Assembly: GCF_003994415.1 (NCBI RefSeq)
Contig: NZ_CP034689.1
Location: 5,766,001 to 5,830,000 of the forward strand
Origin: Achromobacter spanius
Lineage (GTDB): Bacteria; Pseudomonadota; Gammaproteobacteria; Burkholderiales; Burkholderiaceae_B
DNA: 64,000 nucleotides
Direction: 5' to 3'
Shown: in pieces, positions 1 to 7,799 of the stretch
Layout: each line of letters begins with the position of its first letter
Position numbering within the stretch: position 1 is the stretch's first letter
Notes under the pieces: generated by a model
The model's input: only the letters and a program-made list of their open reading frames with translations
Databases searched by the model: none
What the model was told of the DNA's origin: nothing
Position numbers and translations under genes: made by a program

Positions 1-34
1 AGCAATCTGGCGGCAGCGCTGATCTCTGCGCGGT

Positions 35-1237
35 TTACAGCGCCTTGCCGCAGGCCACGCCCGAGGCCCAGGCCCATTGGAAGTTGTAGCCGCCCAGCCA
101 GCCGGTCACGTCGACCGCTTCGCCAATGAAGTACAGGCCGGGCGCGGTCTTGGCCTGCATGGATTTCTGATCCAGGCCACGTGTGTCGACACCGCCACGC
201 ATCACTTCGGCCTTCTTGTAGCCGGCGGTGCCGCTGGGCACCAGCGTCCATTGATGGATGTCTTGCGCCAAGGCCCGCAGCGTCTTGTCCGGCGCGTCAG
301 CCAAGCGCATCGCGGCAAGCCCGGGCTTGCCGCCCTGCTCCGCCAGATGCAGCCAACGATCCGCCAGCCGCTTGGGCCACAGCCCAGCCAGCACGGTGTG
401 CAATTGCTGCCGATTGCCCGACTTGGACGCCAGCAGTTCTTCGGCCAGGTCACGGCCCGGGGCCAGGTCAATGACGATGGGTTCACCTGGCTTCCAATAG
501 CTGGATATCTGCAGGATGCCCGGCCCGGACAGGCCGCGATGGGTGAACAGCAGGTCTTCCAGGAATTCACCGCGCGTCTTGCCTTGCCCCGTGTGCAGGC
601 CCACTTCCAGCGCCACGCCCGACAGTTCGGACAGCGCCTGCCATTGTGCGGGGTCAAAGGTCAGCGGCACCAGCGCGGGCCGGGGCTCGACCACCTTCAA
701 GCCGAATTGGCGCGCAATCTTCAAGCCGAAATCGGTGGCACCCAATTGCGGGATCGCCATGCCGCCCGTGGCCACCACCAGCTTGGCCGCGCGGATCACG
801 CCCTGGCTGGTGCGCAACTCGAAACCCTGCTCACCATGGCTGATCTCGGCCACGGAACACCCCATGCGCCACTGCACATTGCCCGCGTCGCACTCGGCGC
901 GCAGCATGTCGATGATGGATTCGCTGGAATCGTTGCAGAACAGCTGGCCACGATGCTTCTCGTGCCAGGCGATGTGGTGGCGCTTCATCAGCGCCAGAAA
1001 ATCCTGCGGCGTGTAGGCCGACAGTGCCGAGCGGCAGAAATGCGGGTTATCGGACAAAAAGTTGGCGGGTCCGGTCCCGATGTTGGTGAAGTTGCAGCGG
1101 CCGCCGCCCGAAATGCGGATTTTCTCGGCCAGGCGCTCGGCGTGGTCGACCAGCACCACGCGCAAGCCGCGTTGCCCGGCCACCGCTGCACACATCATGC
1201 CAGCGGCGCCGGCGCCGAGTACGGCTACATCAAACAT
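35..1237 (-). CDS. HI0933/BaiN-family NAD(P)/FAD-dependent oxidoreductase
   Basis: A 400-residue flavoprotein. The N-terminus carries a dinucleotide-binding motif (GAGAAG near residues 8-13). The family hallmark ISGGGRCNFTN follows at about residue 43. The C-terminus has VTGWLGGYNFQWAWASG, where FAD is closed in. The ATG at 1237 is chosen because GGAG lies seven bases upstream; an extension to 1279 is open but has no ribosome site. The family is cytosolic and FAD-binding; its physiological substrate is not settled for most members. The gene follows the decarboxylase by 23 bases on the same strand and may be cotranscribed. Family call is strong, function is open. Confidence 0.9.
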   Translation of the reverse strand: MFDVAVLGAGAAGMMCAAVAGQRGLRVVLVDHAERLAEKIRISGGGRCNFTNIGTGPANFLSDNPHFCRSALSAYTPQDFLALMKRHHIAWHEKHRGQLFCNDSSESIIDMLRAECDAGNVQWRMGCSVAEISHGEQGFELRTSQGVIRAAKLVVATGGMAIPQLGATDFGLKIARQFGLKVVEPRPALVPLTFDPAQWQALSELSGVALEVGLHTGQGKTRGEFLEDLLFTHRGLSGPGILQISSYWKPGEPIVIDLAPGRDLAEELLASKSGNRQQLHTVLAGLWPKRLADRWLHLAEQGGKPGLAAMRLADAPDKTLRALAQDIHQWTLVPSGTAGYKKAEVMRGGVDTRGLDQKSMQAKTAPGLYFIGEAVDVTGWLGGYNFQWAWASGVACGKAL

Positions 1238-1260
1238 CAGGACTCCAGACCCGCCGGGTC

Positions 1261-3522
1261 TTATTCTTCGATCAGGCAATCAACGTAGTAGCGCTTTTCG
1301 CCATCGGGACCCACTTCATCGGCCAGGCCGTGAATATAGGTTTCGAAGCCGGGGAAGCGTTCGTTGAATTCACGCGCGAATTGCAGGTACTGCACGATGG
1401 TGCGGTTGAAGCGTTCGCCCGGAATCAACAGCGGAATGCCCGGGGGATACGGCGTCAGCAGCACACCCGTGACGCGGCCTTCCAGCTTGTCGATGTCGAC
1501 ACGCTCGACCTCGCGGTGCGCCATGCGCGCAAAGGCGTCCGACGGCTTCAATGCCGGCACCATGTCGCTCAGGTACATCTCGGTGGTCAGGCGGGCGACG
1601 TCGCGCGCGCGATAGGCTTCGTGGATTTCCTGGCAAAGATCGCGCAGGCCCATGCGCTCGTAGCGGCGATGCACGCGGCAGAAGTCCGGCAGGATGCGCC
1701 ACAGCGGCTGGTTGCGGTCGTAGTCATCCTTGAACTGCTGCAAGGCGGTCAACAGCGTGTTCCAGCGGCCCTTGGTGATGCCGATGGTGAACAGGATGAA
1801 GAACGAATACAGGCCGGTCTTTTCAACCACCACGCCGTGCTCGGTCAGGTACTTGGACACCAGCGCGGCCGGAATGCCGGTTTCGCCAAAGCTGCCCGAC
1901 ATGTCCAGCCCCGGCGTGATGACCGTGGCCTTGATCGGGTCCAGCATGTTGAAGCCTTCGGCCATTTCGCCGAAGCCGTGCCAGTGGTCGTTGGCTTCCA
2001 GGATCCATTCGTCGCGGTTGCCGATGCCTTCGGACACCAGGCGGTTCGGGCCCCAGACCTTGAACCACCAGTCGTTCTTGCCGAATTCCGATTCCACCTT
2101 GCGCATGGCGCGGCGGAAGTCCAGCGCTTCGCGGATGCTTTCCTCGACCAGCGCGGTGCCTCCGGGCGGTTCCATCATGGCGGCGGCCACGTCGCACGAC
2201 GCGATGATCGCGTACTGCGGCGAGGTCGACGTGTGCATCAGGTACGCCTCGTTGAAGACGTTGCGGTCCAGTTTGCGGGTCTCGGATTCCTGCACGATGA
2301 TCTGCGAGGCCTGCGAAATACCGGCCAGCAGCTTGTGCGTGGAGTGCGTGGCGAAGACCATCGCGTCCTGGCTGCGCGGGCGGTCCTGACCAATGGCGTG
2401 CATGTCCTGGTAGAACTCGTGGAAGGACGCGTGCGGCAGCCAGGCTTCGTCAAAGTGCAGCGTATCGACATAGCTGCCGAGCTGTTCCTTGATCATTTCC
2501 ACGTTGTAGATGACGCCGTCGTACGTGCTTTGCGTCAGCGTCAGGATGCGCGGATTCTTGTTCACCGCTTCGCGCGCGAAGGGGTTGGCTTCGATCTTCT
2601 TGCGGATGTTGTCCGGGTGGAATTCTTCCAGCGGGATCGGCCCGATGATGCCCAGGTGGTTGCGCGTGGGGCGCAGGAACACCGGGATCGCGCCCGTCAT
2701 CGTGATGGCGTGCAGAATCGACTTGTGGCAGTTGCGGTCCACCACCACCACGTCGCCGGCCGCGACGTTGGCGTGCCACACGACCTTGTTGGACGTGGAC
2801 GTGCCGTTGGTCACGAAGAAGCAATGGTCGGCATGGAAGATGCGCGCGGCGTTCAGTTCGGACTCGGCCACGGGGCCGGTGTGGTCCAGCAGTTGGCCCA
2901 GTTCGTCCACGGCGTTGCAGACGTCGGCGCGCAGCATGTTTTCACCGAAGAACTGGTGGAACATGCGGCCCACGGGGCTCTTCAGGAAGGCGACACCGCC
3001 CGAGTGGCCCGGGCAGTGCCAGGAATACGAACCGTCTTGCGCGTACTTGACCAGCTCGCGGAAGAACGGCGGGGGCAGCGAATCCACGTAGCTGCGCGCT
3101 TCGCGGATGATGTGGCGCGCCACGAATTCGGGGGTGTCCTCGAACATGTGGATGAAGCCGTGCAGCTCGCGCAGGATGTCGTTCGGAATGTGTTCCGACG
3201 TACGCGTTTCCCCATACAGGTAGATGGGGATGTCGGCGTTGCGGAAACGCAGTTCACCAATGAACATGCGCAGGTTCTTGATCGCGCTGGCCACGTCCTC
3301 GGGCGAGTCCACGTCGAACTCTTCATCGTCGATGGACAGGATGAAGGCGCTGGCGCGGCTTTGCTGTTGCGCAAACGAACTCAGGTCGCCGTAACTGGTC
3401 ACCCCGATCACCTCGACGCCCTCGGCCTCGATCGCTTCAGATAAGGCACGAATACCCAAACCGGACGCGTTCTCGGAACGGTAGTCCTCGTCGATGATGA
3501 AAATGGGGAAGCGAAATTTCAT
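1261..3522 (-). CDS. PLP-dependent Arg/Lys/Orn decarboxylase
   Basis: A 753-residue, full-length member of the prokaryotic ornithine/lysine/arginine decarboxylase class (fold type I). Residues 1 to about 130 form the response-regulator-like wing domain. The PLP domain follows, with the cofactor lysine K397 in a THSTHKLLAG motif. Substrate-side motifs WHCPGHSGG (around residue 168) and TNGTSTSNK are present. AGGAG lies eight bases before the ATG at 3522. The reaction is decarboxylation of a basic amino acid to a polyamine or diamine, in acid resistance or polyamine supply. Whether arginine, lysine or ornithine is the substrate cannot be read from the sequence. Confidence 0.93.
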   Translation of the reverse strand: MKFRFPIFIIDEDYRSENASGLGIRALSEAIEAEGVEVIGVTSYGDLSSFAQQQSRASAFILSIDDEEFDVDSPEDVASAIKNLRMFIGELRFRNADIPIYLYGETRTSEHIPNDILRELHGFIHMFEDTPEFVARHIIREARSYVDSLPPPFFRELVKYAQDGSYSWHCPGHSGGVAFLKSPVGRMFHQFFGENMLRADVCNAVDELGQLLDHTGPVAESELNAARIFHADHCFFVTNGTSTSNKVVWHANVAAGDVVVVDRNCHKSILHAITMTGAIPVFLRPTRNHLGIIGPIPLEEFHPDNIRKKIEANPFAREAVNKNPRILTLTQSTYDGVIYNVEMIKEQLGSYVDTLHFDEAWLPHASFHEFYQDMHAIGQDRPRSQDAMVFATHSTHKLLAGISQASQIIVQESETRKLDRNVFNEAYLMHTSTSPQYAIIASCDVAAAMMEPPGGTALVEESIREALDFRRAMRKVESEFGKNDWWFKVWGPNRLVSEGIGNRDEWILEANDHWHGFGEMAEGFNMLDPIKATVITPGLDMSGSFGETGIPAALVSKYLTEHGVVVEKTGLYSFFILFTIGITKGRWNTLLTALQQFKDDYDRNQPLWRILPDFCRVHRRYERMGLRDLCQEIHEAYRARDVARLTTEMYLSDMVPALKPSDAFARMAHREVERVDIDKLEGRVTGVLLTPYPPGIPLLIPGERFNRTIVQYLQFAREFNERFPGFETYIHGLADEVGPDGEKRYYVDCLIEE

Positions 3523-3761
3523 GCAGGCGCTCCTGGGGGCATGGCGGGTTCGGTCGCATAACGCGGCGCGAGTGTACTGCTAGTAAAAATCCGGCTGATG
3601 ACAGACGGCGCGAGCCCCCGCCGACAGGCGGGAATGGCCGAATTGTAGGGCCGTTTTTCTTTCAGTCCTACGGGAAATCCCCAGATGGGCCGAACAGCCG
3701 TTGTCATCGCGCCAAAAGCGCTGGCTTTCGGCTCGGCGGCAACGGTTGCCGGGGAAAAAAC

Positions 3762-4214
3762 CTACCGGATGGTACGAGCTTCACCAGCCCGCAGGGCCGA
3801 GGTGAACAGCTCGAAATAGGCGGGGATGGACTCGGCGGCCCCGTCCCGGATGCGGCGCTCGACCTTGGCGATGGCGCCAAAACAGACTTCGGCCCCGGGG
3901 TCGCCGCAGACAAGCACGACCGGATCGTCGTCGTCGCAGACCTCATACAAGCCGCCGTGCGCGCGGCGACCCACCTCGTAAAGGTAGGCGGCGGCGCCGA
4001 CGGTCTGCATGGGGGTCAGGGGCAGGCTGCCCAGGTGGGCGGCCTCTAGCGCGTCATCAAGCGCATGGACGCTGGACAGGGAGTAGTCCAGCACGACGCC
4101 GGTGGATTCGGCGACGTCTACAAAGTGTTGCGCGGCGTCCGCCACTCGCTCGACAAACGCATCCTGCACTTCGTCGAGATTGGCGTCCTGGTTTATCTTG
4201 AGGAAACCGAACAT
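3762..4214 (-). CDS. Conserved hypothetical protein, 150 residues
   Basis: I do not recognise the family. The protein is acidic and soluble, with no signal peptide or membrane segment. It begins MFGFLKINQDANLDEVQDAF and carries a run of four aspartates (CDDDDP) in its second half. The ATG at 4214 is selected because AAAGGAG lies six bases upstream; the ORF extends eleven codons further without a ribosome site. It sits 239 bases upstream of the decarboxylase on the same strand and is divergent from the GNAT gene. High GC at third positions and a good ribosome site support a real gene. Confidence 0.75.
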   Translation of the reverse strand: MFGFLKINQDANLDEVQDAFVERVADAAQHFVDVAESTGVVLDYSLSSVHALDDALEAAHLGSLPLTPMQTVGAAAYLYEVGRRAHGGLYEVCDDDDPVVLVCGDPGAEVCFGAIAKVERRIRDGAAESIPAYFELFTSALRAGEARTIR

Positions 4215-4328
4215 CGTTGGCTCCTTTGTGAAAACCGCAAGCGGCAATAGCCCGATTATAGGCGGCGGCTTTGCCTATACTGCCCCGCAAAGCCCGCCAA
4301 CGTTTCCTATTCCCAACACTTGACGCCC

Positions 4329-4847
4329 ATGAACCCAACGCTAGTCAGACGCCTGACCACCCCGGATGCCCCGTCTTTACGACGCCTGCGCCTGGATGCG
4401 CTGATTGAAACGCCCGAATCTTTCGGATCAAGTTACGAAGAGGAACACACGCTGACACTGGAAGATATCCAGGCGTGGATAGCGCCGCAGAACGATGGCG
4501 CGATGTTCGGAGTATTCGACGATGAGTCGCTGGTGGGCATCGTGGGCGTGGGCCGCCAGCGCAAGTTGAAGATGCGCCACAAGGCGCACATCTGGAGCAT
4601 GTACGTGGCGCCCGCGCAGCGCGGCCGTGGCTTGGGCCGTTTGCTGATGCAAGCCGCCATTGCACACGCACGCACCATGCGTGGCATCCGCCAGGTGCAG
4701 TTGAGCGTCACCGCCAACAACGCGGCGGCAGCATCGCTGTATGCCAGCCTGGGATTCGAGGAATACGGCAAGGAGCGCGAATCCCTGTGCGTGAACGGCC
4801 AGTTGTACGACGAGACCTTGATGGCGCTGCCGCTCGACGGCAAGTAG
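4329..4847 (+). CDS. GNAT-family N-acetyltransferase
   Basis: A 172-residue single-domain acetyltransferase. The acetyl-CoA pyrophosphate-binding motif A is seen as QRGRGLGRLL near residue 98, preceded by the beta-4 strand IWSMYVAP. The later NNAAAASLYASLGFEEYG is the typical motif B. The ATG at 4329 is preferred; a TTG three codons upstream is also in frame, and neither has a good ribosome site. It acetylates an amine on a small molecule or protein; the substrate is unknown. It is divergent from the 3762-4214 gene and convergent with the diguanylate cyclase. Confidence 0.88.
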   Translation: MNPTLVRRLTTPDAPSLRRLRLDALIETPESFGSSYEEEHTLTLEDIQAWIAPQNDGAMFGVFDDESLVGIVGVGRQRKLKMRHKAHIWSMYVAPAQRGRGLGRLLMQAAIAHARTMRGIRQVQLSVTANNAAAASLYASLGFEEYGKERESLCVNGQLYDETLMALPLDGK

Positions 4848-4899
4848 CCCGCTCGGCCCAGGGCGAGGGGTCAGGCGCCGTTAGATCCGACCGCCCCAG

Positions 4900-6198
4900 T
4901 CAGGCCGCCGAACCGCGCCGCCGCGCGCCATAGGCGCACACCTGATTGCGACCGCCATCCTTGGCTTTGTACAGCGCCTGGTCGGCCGCCTTGATCACCG
5001 CTTCGGGCGCGCGCAAGGCGTCGCCCCGCTCGGCCACGCCGATGCTGACGGTGACACGCATCGGTCGCGCATTGCGTCCACCACGCGCACCGCGCCGACG
5101 CTGGCCGAGCTGGTCCGCCTTGGGCCGCGCCGGCTTATCCCGCAAACGCATCTGATACGCCTCGATGGCCCGTCTGACCGCTTCCAGATGCGGCATGCTT
5201 TCGGCCGCCGTCTTGCCGGGAAACACCAGCGTGAATTCTTCGCCGCCATAGCGATAGGCCTGGCCGCCGCCCGGCACGCGCCGCAATTGCGAGGCCACCA
5301 TGCGCAGCACCTGATCGCCCACGTCGTGGCCATGGGTGTCGTTGAACGCCTTGAAATGGTCCACATCGGCCATCGCCAGCGTGTACACGCGGCCCATGCG
5401 CTGCAAGCGCTCGTTCAGCGCGCGCCGCCCCGGCAGGCCGGTCAGCTCGTCGCGAAAGGCCATGTGAAAACCTTCGTGCGCCAGCGAAATGCACAGCGCG
5501 GTGAGCGCCGCGGACGACATCAGGGCAAGTTCAATCGGGTGATGCTCGCCGCGCGGCAACACCCATGCCATGCACACGAAACCGAGCCACTGCCCCGCCT
5601 GCTGCGGACGCCCGTAACGCAACAGCAGCAAAGTCAGCGTCAGGCCGGTGCCCAGCAGCGCCACCAGCGCTTCGATCGGCACGCCCAGGCGCGCCAGCTT
5701 GCCTTGCACGGCCAGGGTGCCAAACACTTCCACCAGGCCGTCCTTGCCGATCAGAGCAATGCCGGCCACGCCGATGGCAATCAGGCCAACACGCAAGGCC
5801 AGGTCCAGCAGCATGCTGGAACGTTCCGCCCACAGCGCGTTGATGGTGTAAGCCACCGCCCACCAGGCCAGCGCGGGCCCCAGCGCCCAGGGCGCTTCAC
5901 GCGCCAGCGTTGGCCACATCACGGTGGCGGCCAGTACGCACAGCATCAGCGCCAGGGTTTGCGAGCGCTGGTACATCAGGCAGATCGCCGCGCCAATCAG
6001 CGCCATCACCCAGGGCACGAACGGCACGATCAATGTGAGCGCCGGCGGCCATTCCCGCCACAACAAGAGCGCAACCGCGGCGGCCACTGGCAGCGCGGGG
6101 TAAAACAACAGGGGCAGCCAGGGAATATGGGGGTAACGCACGGGGGTCGGGGCCTTGCTCAGCTTGCAGAGATGACGTCGCCAAATCGGCAAACACAC
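4900..6198 (-). CDS. Membrane diguanylate cyclase (GGDEF)
   Basis: A 432-residue protein with six to eight hydrophobic segments in residues 25-235, then a GGDEF domain. The catalytic signature is GGEEF at residues 318-322, preceded by DVDHFKAFNDTHGHDVGD, so it should make cyclic di-GMP from GTP. No RxxD inhibitory site is visible just upstream of GGEEF, so product inhibition is not expected there. A basic Arg/Lys/Gly-rich insertion lies between GGEEF and the VSIGVA strand. The assigned start is GTG at 6198 with only a weak A-rich ribosome site, so the exact N-terminus is uncertain. Confidence 0.88.
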   Translation of the reverse strand: MCLPIWRRHLCKLSKAPTPVRYPHIPWLPLLFYPALPVAAAVALLLWREWPPALTLIVPFVPWVMALIGAAICLMYQRSQTLALMLCVLAATVMWPTLAREAPWALGPALAWWAVAYTINALWAERSSMLLDLALRVGLIAIGVAGIALIGKDGLVEVFGTLAVQGKLARLGVPIEALVALLGTGLTLTLLLLRYGRPQQAGQWLGFVCMAWVLPRGEHHPIELALMSSAALTALCISLAHEGFHMAFRDELTGLPGRRALNERLQRMGRVYTLAMADVDHFKAFNDTHGHDVGDQVLRMVASQLRRVPGGGQAYRYGGEEFTLVFPGKTAAESMPHLEAVRRAIEAYQMRLRDKPARPKADQLGQRRRGARGGRNARPMRVTVSIGVAERGDALRAPEAVIKAADQALYKAKDGGRNQVCAYGARRRGSAA

Positions 6199-6307
6199 AT
6201 ATTCTTTTTACGGTCGCGGGCGTGGGTTCTTTAGCGCATCCGACCCAACACCGCCGCCGATCCCTCCGCGTGATATGGTTTTCAACCGCCTGACTCCGGA
6301 ACGCCCC

Positions 6308-7162
6308 ATGCAGCTTCTTATCAATATCGATGTGCCCGATCTCGAGCATGCGCTTGACTTCTATCAGCGCGCTTTCGGCCTGACGCTGCACCGACGACTG
6401 GGGCCGAAAGCGGCGGAAATGCTCGGCGCCAGCGCCCCCATCTACCTGCTTGAGAAAGCCGCGGGCACGCGCGCCACCAGCGCCGTGCCGCAATGGCGGG
6501 ACTACGCGCGCCACTGGACACCCGTGCATCTGGACGTGGTGGTGCCGGACGTGGACCGCGCTGTTGATCAGGCCGTGGCCGCCGGAGCGCGTCTGGAAGA
6601 CCCCGCGGCCACCCACGCGTGGGGCCGCATCGCACACCTTAGCGACCCTTACGGCCATGGCATTTGCATCCTGCAATTCCTGGGCCGGGGCTATGACGAA
6701 CTGGCGGAAGACACCGACGTGCGGATCACGCCCGTCGCGGCGGCGGATTTCGATGCGCTGGCGGACATACGCGTCGCGGCCATGCGCGACAGCCTGGAAC
6801 GGGTGGGCCGCTTTGACGCCGACCGGGCGCGCGCGCGGCTACGCGACAATTTCCACCCGGACTGCACCTGGTGGATTGAACGGGGCGGACAACGGCTGGG
6901 GTTCTATGCCCTGCGGTCGGATGGCCAGGGTTTGCGGCTGGACCACCTGTATGTGGTGCCCGCCGCGCAGGGCCAGAGCCTGGGCGGCCGCGTCCTGCAA
7001 GGCATTCTGGCAGACGCCGACCGCCAAGGGTTGCCGGTCAGCGTGGGCGCGCTACGGGGTAGCGACGCCAACCGCTTCTATCGTCGGCACGGCTTCGTTC
7101 AGGCTGGCGAGACCGAATGGGATATTGCATACCTGCGCCCGGTGGGCGGGCAAACGCGCTGA
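6308..7162 (+). CDS. VOC (glyoxalase-like) - GNAT fusion protein
   Basis: A 284-residue fusion. Residues 1 to about 135 form a vicinal-oxygen-chelate/glyoxalase-like domain (start INIDVPDLEHALDFY; later HLSDPYGHGICILQF). Residues about 145-284 form a GNAT acetyltransferase domain (DHLYVVPAAQGQSLGGRVL acetyl-CoA motif; ANRFYRRHGFVQ near the end). VOC proteins without metal ligands often bind or sequester drugs, and GNAT domains modify amines. A detoxification or resistance role is a possible inference only. The ATG at 6308 is chosen because homology begins there; the eleven-codon extension looks non-coding. It is divergent from the diguanylate cyclase. Confidence 0.85.
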   Translation: MQLLINIDVPDLEHALDFYQRAFGLTLHRRLGPKAAEMLGASAPIYLLEKAAGTRATSAVPQWRDYARHWTPVHLDVVVPDVDRAVDQAVAAGARLEDPAATHAWGRIAHLSDPYGHGICILQFLGRGYDELAEDTDVRITPVAAADFDALADIRVAAMRDSLERVGRFDADRARARLRDNFHPDCTWWIERGGQRLGFYALRSDGQGLRLDHLYVVPAAQGQSLGGRVLQGILADADRQGLPVSVGALRGSDANRFYRRHGFVQAGETEWDIAYLRPVGGQTR

Positions 7163-7193
7163 AGAATCAGGCTTGATTCGTCAGCGCCGCCCA

Positions 7194-7757
7194 TCAGGTA
7201 CGCGGCAAGGTTACGCCGCGCTGCCCCTGGTACTTGCCGCCACGATCCTTGTACGAGGTCTCGCAGACTTCGTCGCTTTCCAGGAACAGCATTTGCGCGC
7301 AGCCTTCGCCGGCGTAGATCTTGGCGGGCAGCGGCGTGGTGTTCGAGAATTCCAGCGTGACGTGGCCTTCCCATTCGGGTTCCAGCGGCGTCACGTTGAC
7401 GATGATGCCGCAACGCGCGTAGGTGCTCTTGCCCAGGCAGATGGTCAGGACACTGCGCGGAATGCGGAAGTATTCCACCGTGCGGGCCAGGGCAAAGGAG
7501 TTCGGCGGGATGATGCAGACATCACCCTTGAAGTCCACGAATGAGCCCTCGTCGAAATTCTTGGGATCGACGATGGTGGAATTGATGTTGGTGAAGATCT
7601 TGAATTCGTCGGCGCAACGCACGTCGTAGCCGTAGCTGCTGGTGCCGTAGCTGACGATGCGCCCGCCATTGGCCGTGCGGACCTGGCCCGGTTCAAAGGG
7701 TTCGATCATGCCGGCGTCGGCCTGGCGGCGGATCCAGCGGTCGCTTTTGATGCTCAT
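7194..7757 (-). CDS. dcd: dCTP deaminase
   Basis: A 187-residue protein of normal Dcd length. It deaminates dCTP to dUTP, feeding dTMP synthesis. Motifs seen: SYGYDVR at residues 41-47, KSTYAR at 110-115, and the catalytic glutamate E136 in HVTLEFSN; the C-terminus ends with the nucleotide-closing GGKYQGQRG. It lies 42 bases downstream of tamB on the same strand and probably forms the last gene of the apbC-tamA-tamB-dcd unit. Confidence 0.97.
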   Translation of the reverse strand: MSIKSDRWIRRQADAGMIEPFEPGQVRTANGGRIVSYGTSSYGYDVRCADEFKIFTNINSTIVDPKNFDEGSFVDFKGDVCIIPPNSFALARTVEYFRIPRSVLTICLGKSTYARCGIIVNVTPLEPEWEGHVTLEFSNTTPLPAKIYAGEGCAQMLFLESDEVCETSYKDRGGKYQGQRGVTLPRT

Positions 7758-7799
7758 GGTGGCAATGGTGCTAAAGGGGTGAAGTGGGGGCCATTTTAC

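Noticed and set aside
1330..3444. 704-codon open frame on the plus strand opposite the decarboxylase
   Set aside because: It is the mirror of a GC-rich real gene: His/Val/Gln/Arg-rich composition, no domain and no ribosome site.
3617..3632. CCCGCC-GACA-GGCGGG hairpin between decarboxylase and the 150-residue gene
   Set aside because: Short stem with no T-run; probably chance in GC-rich DNA.
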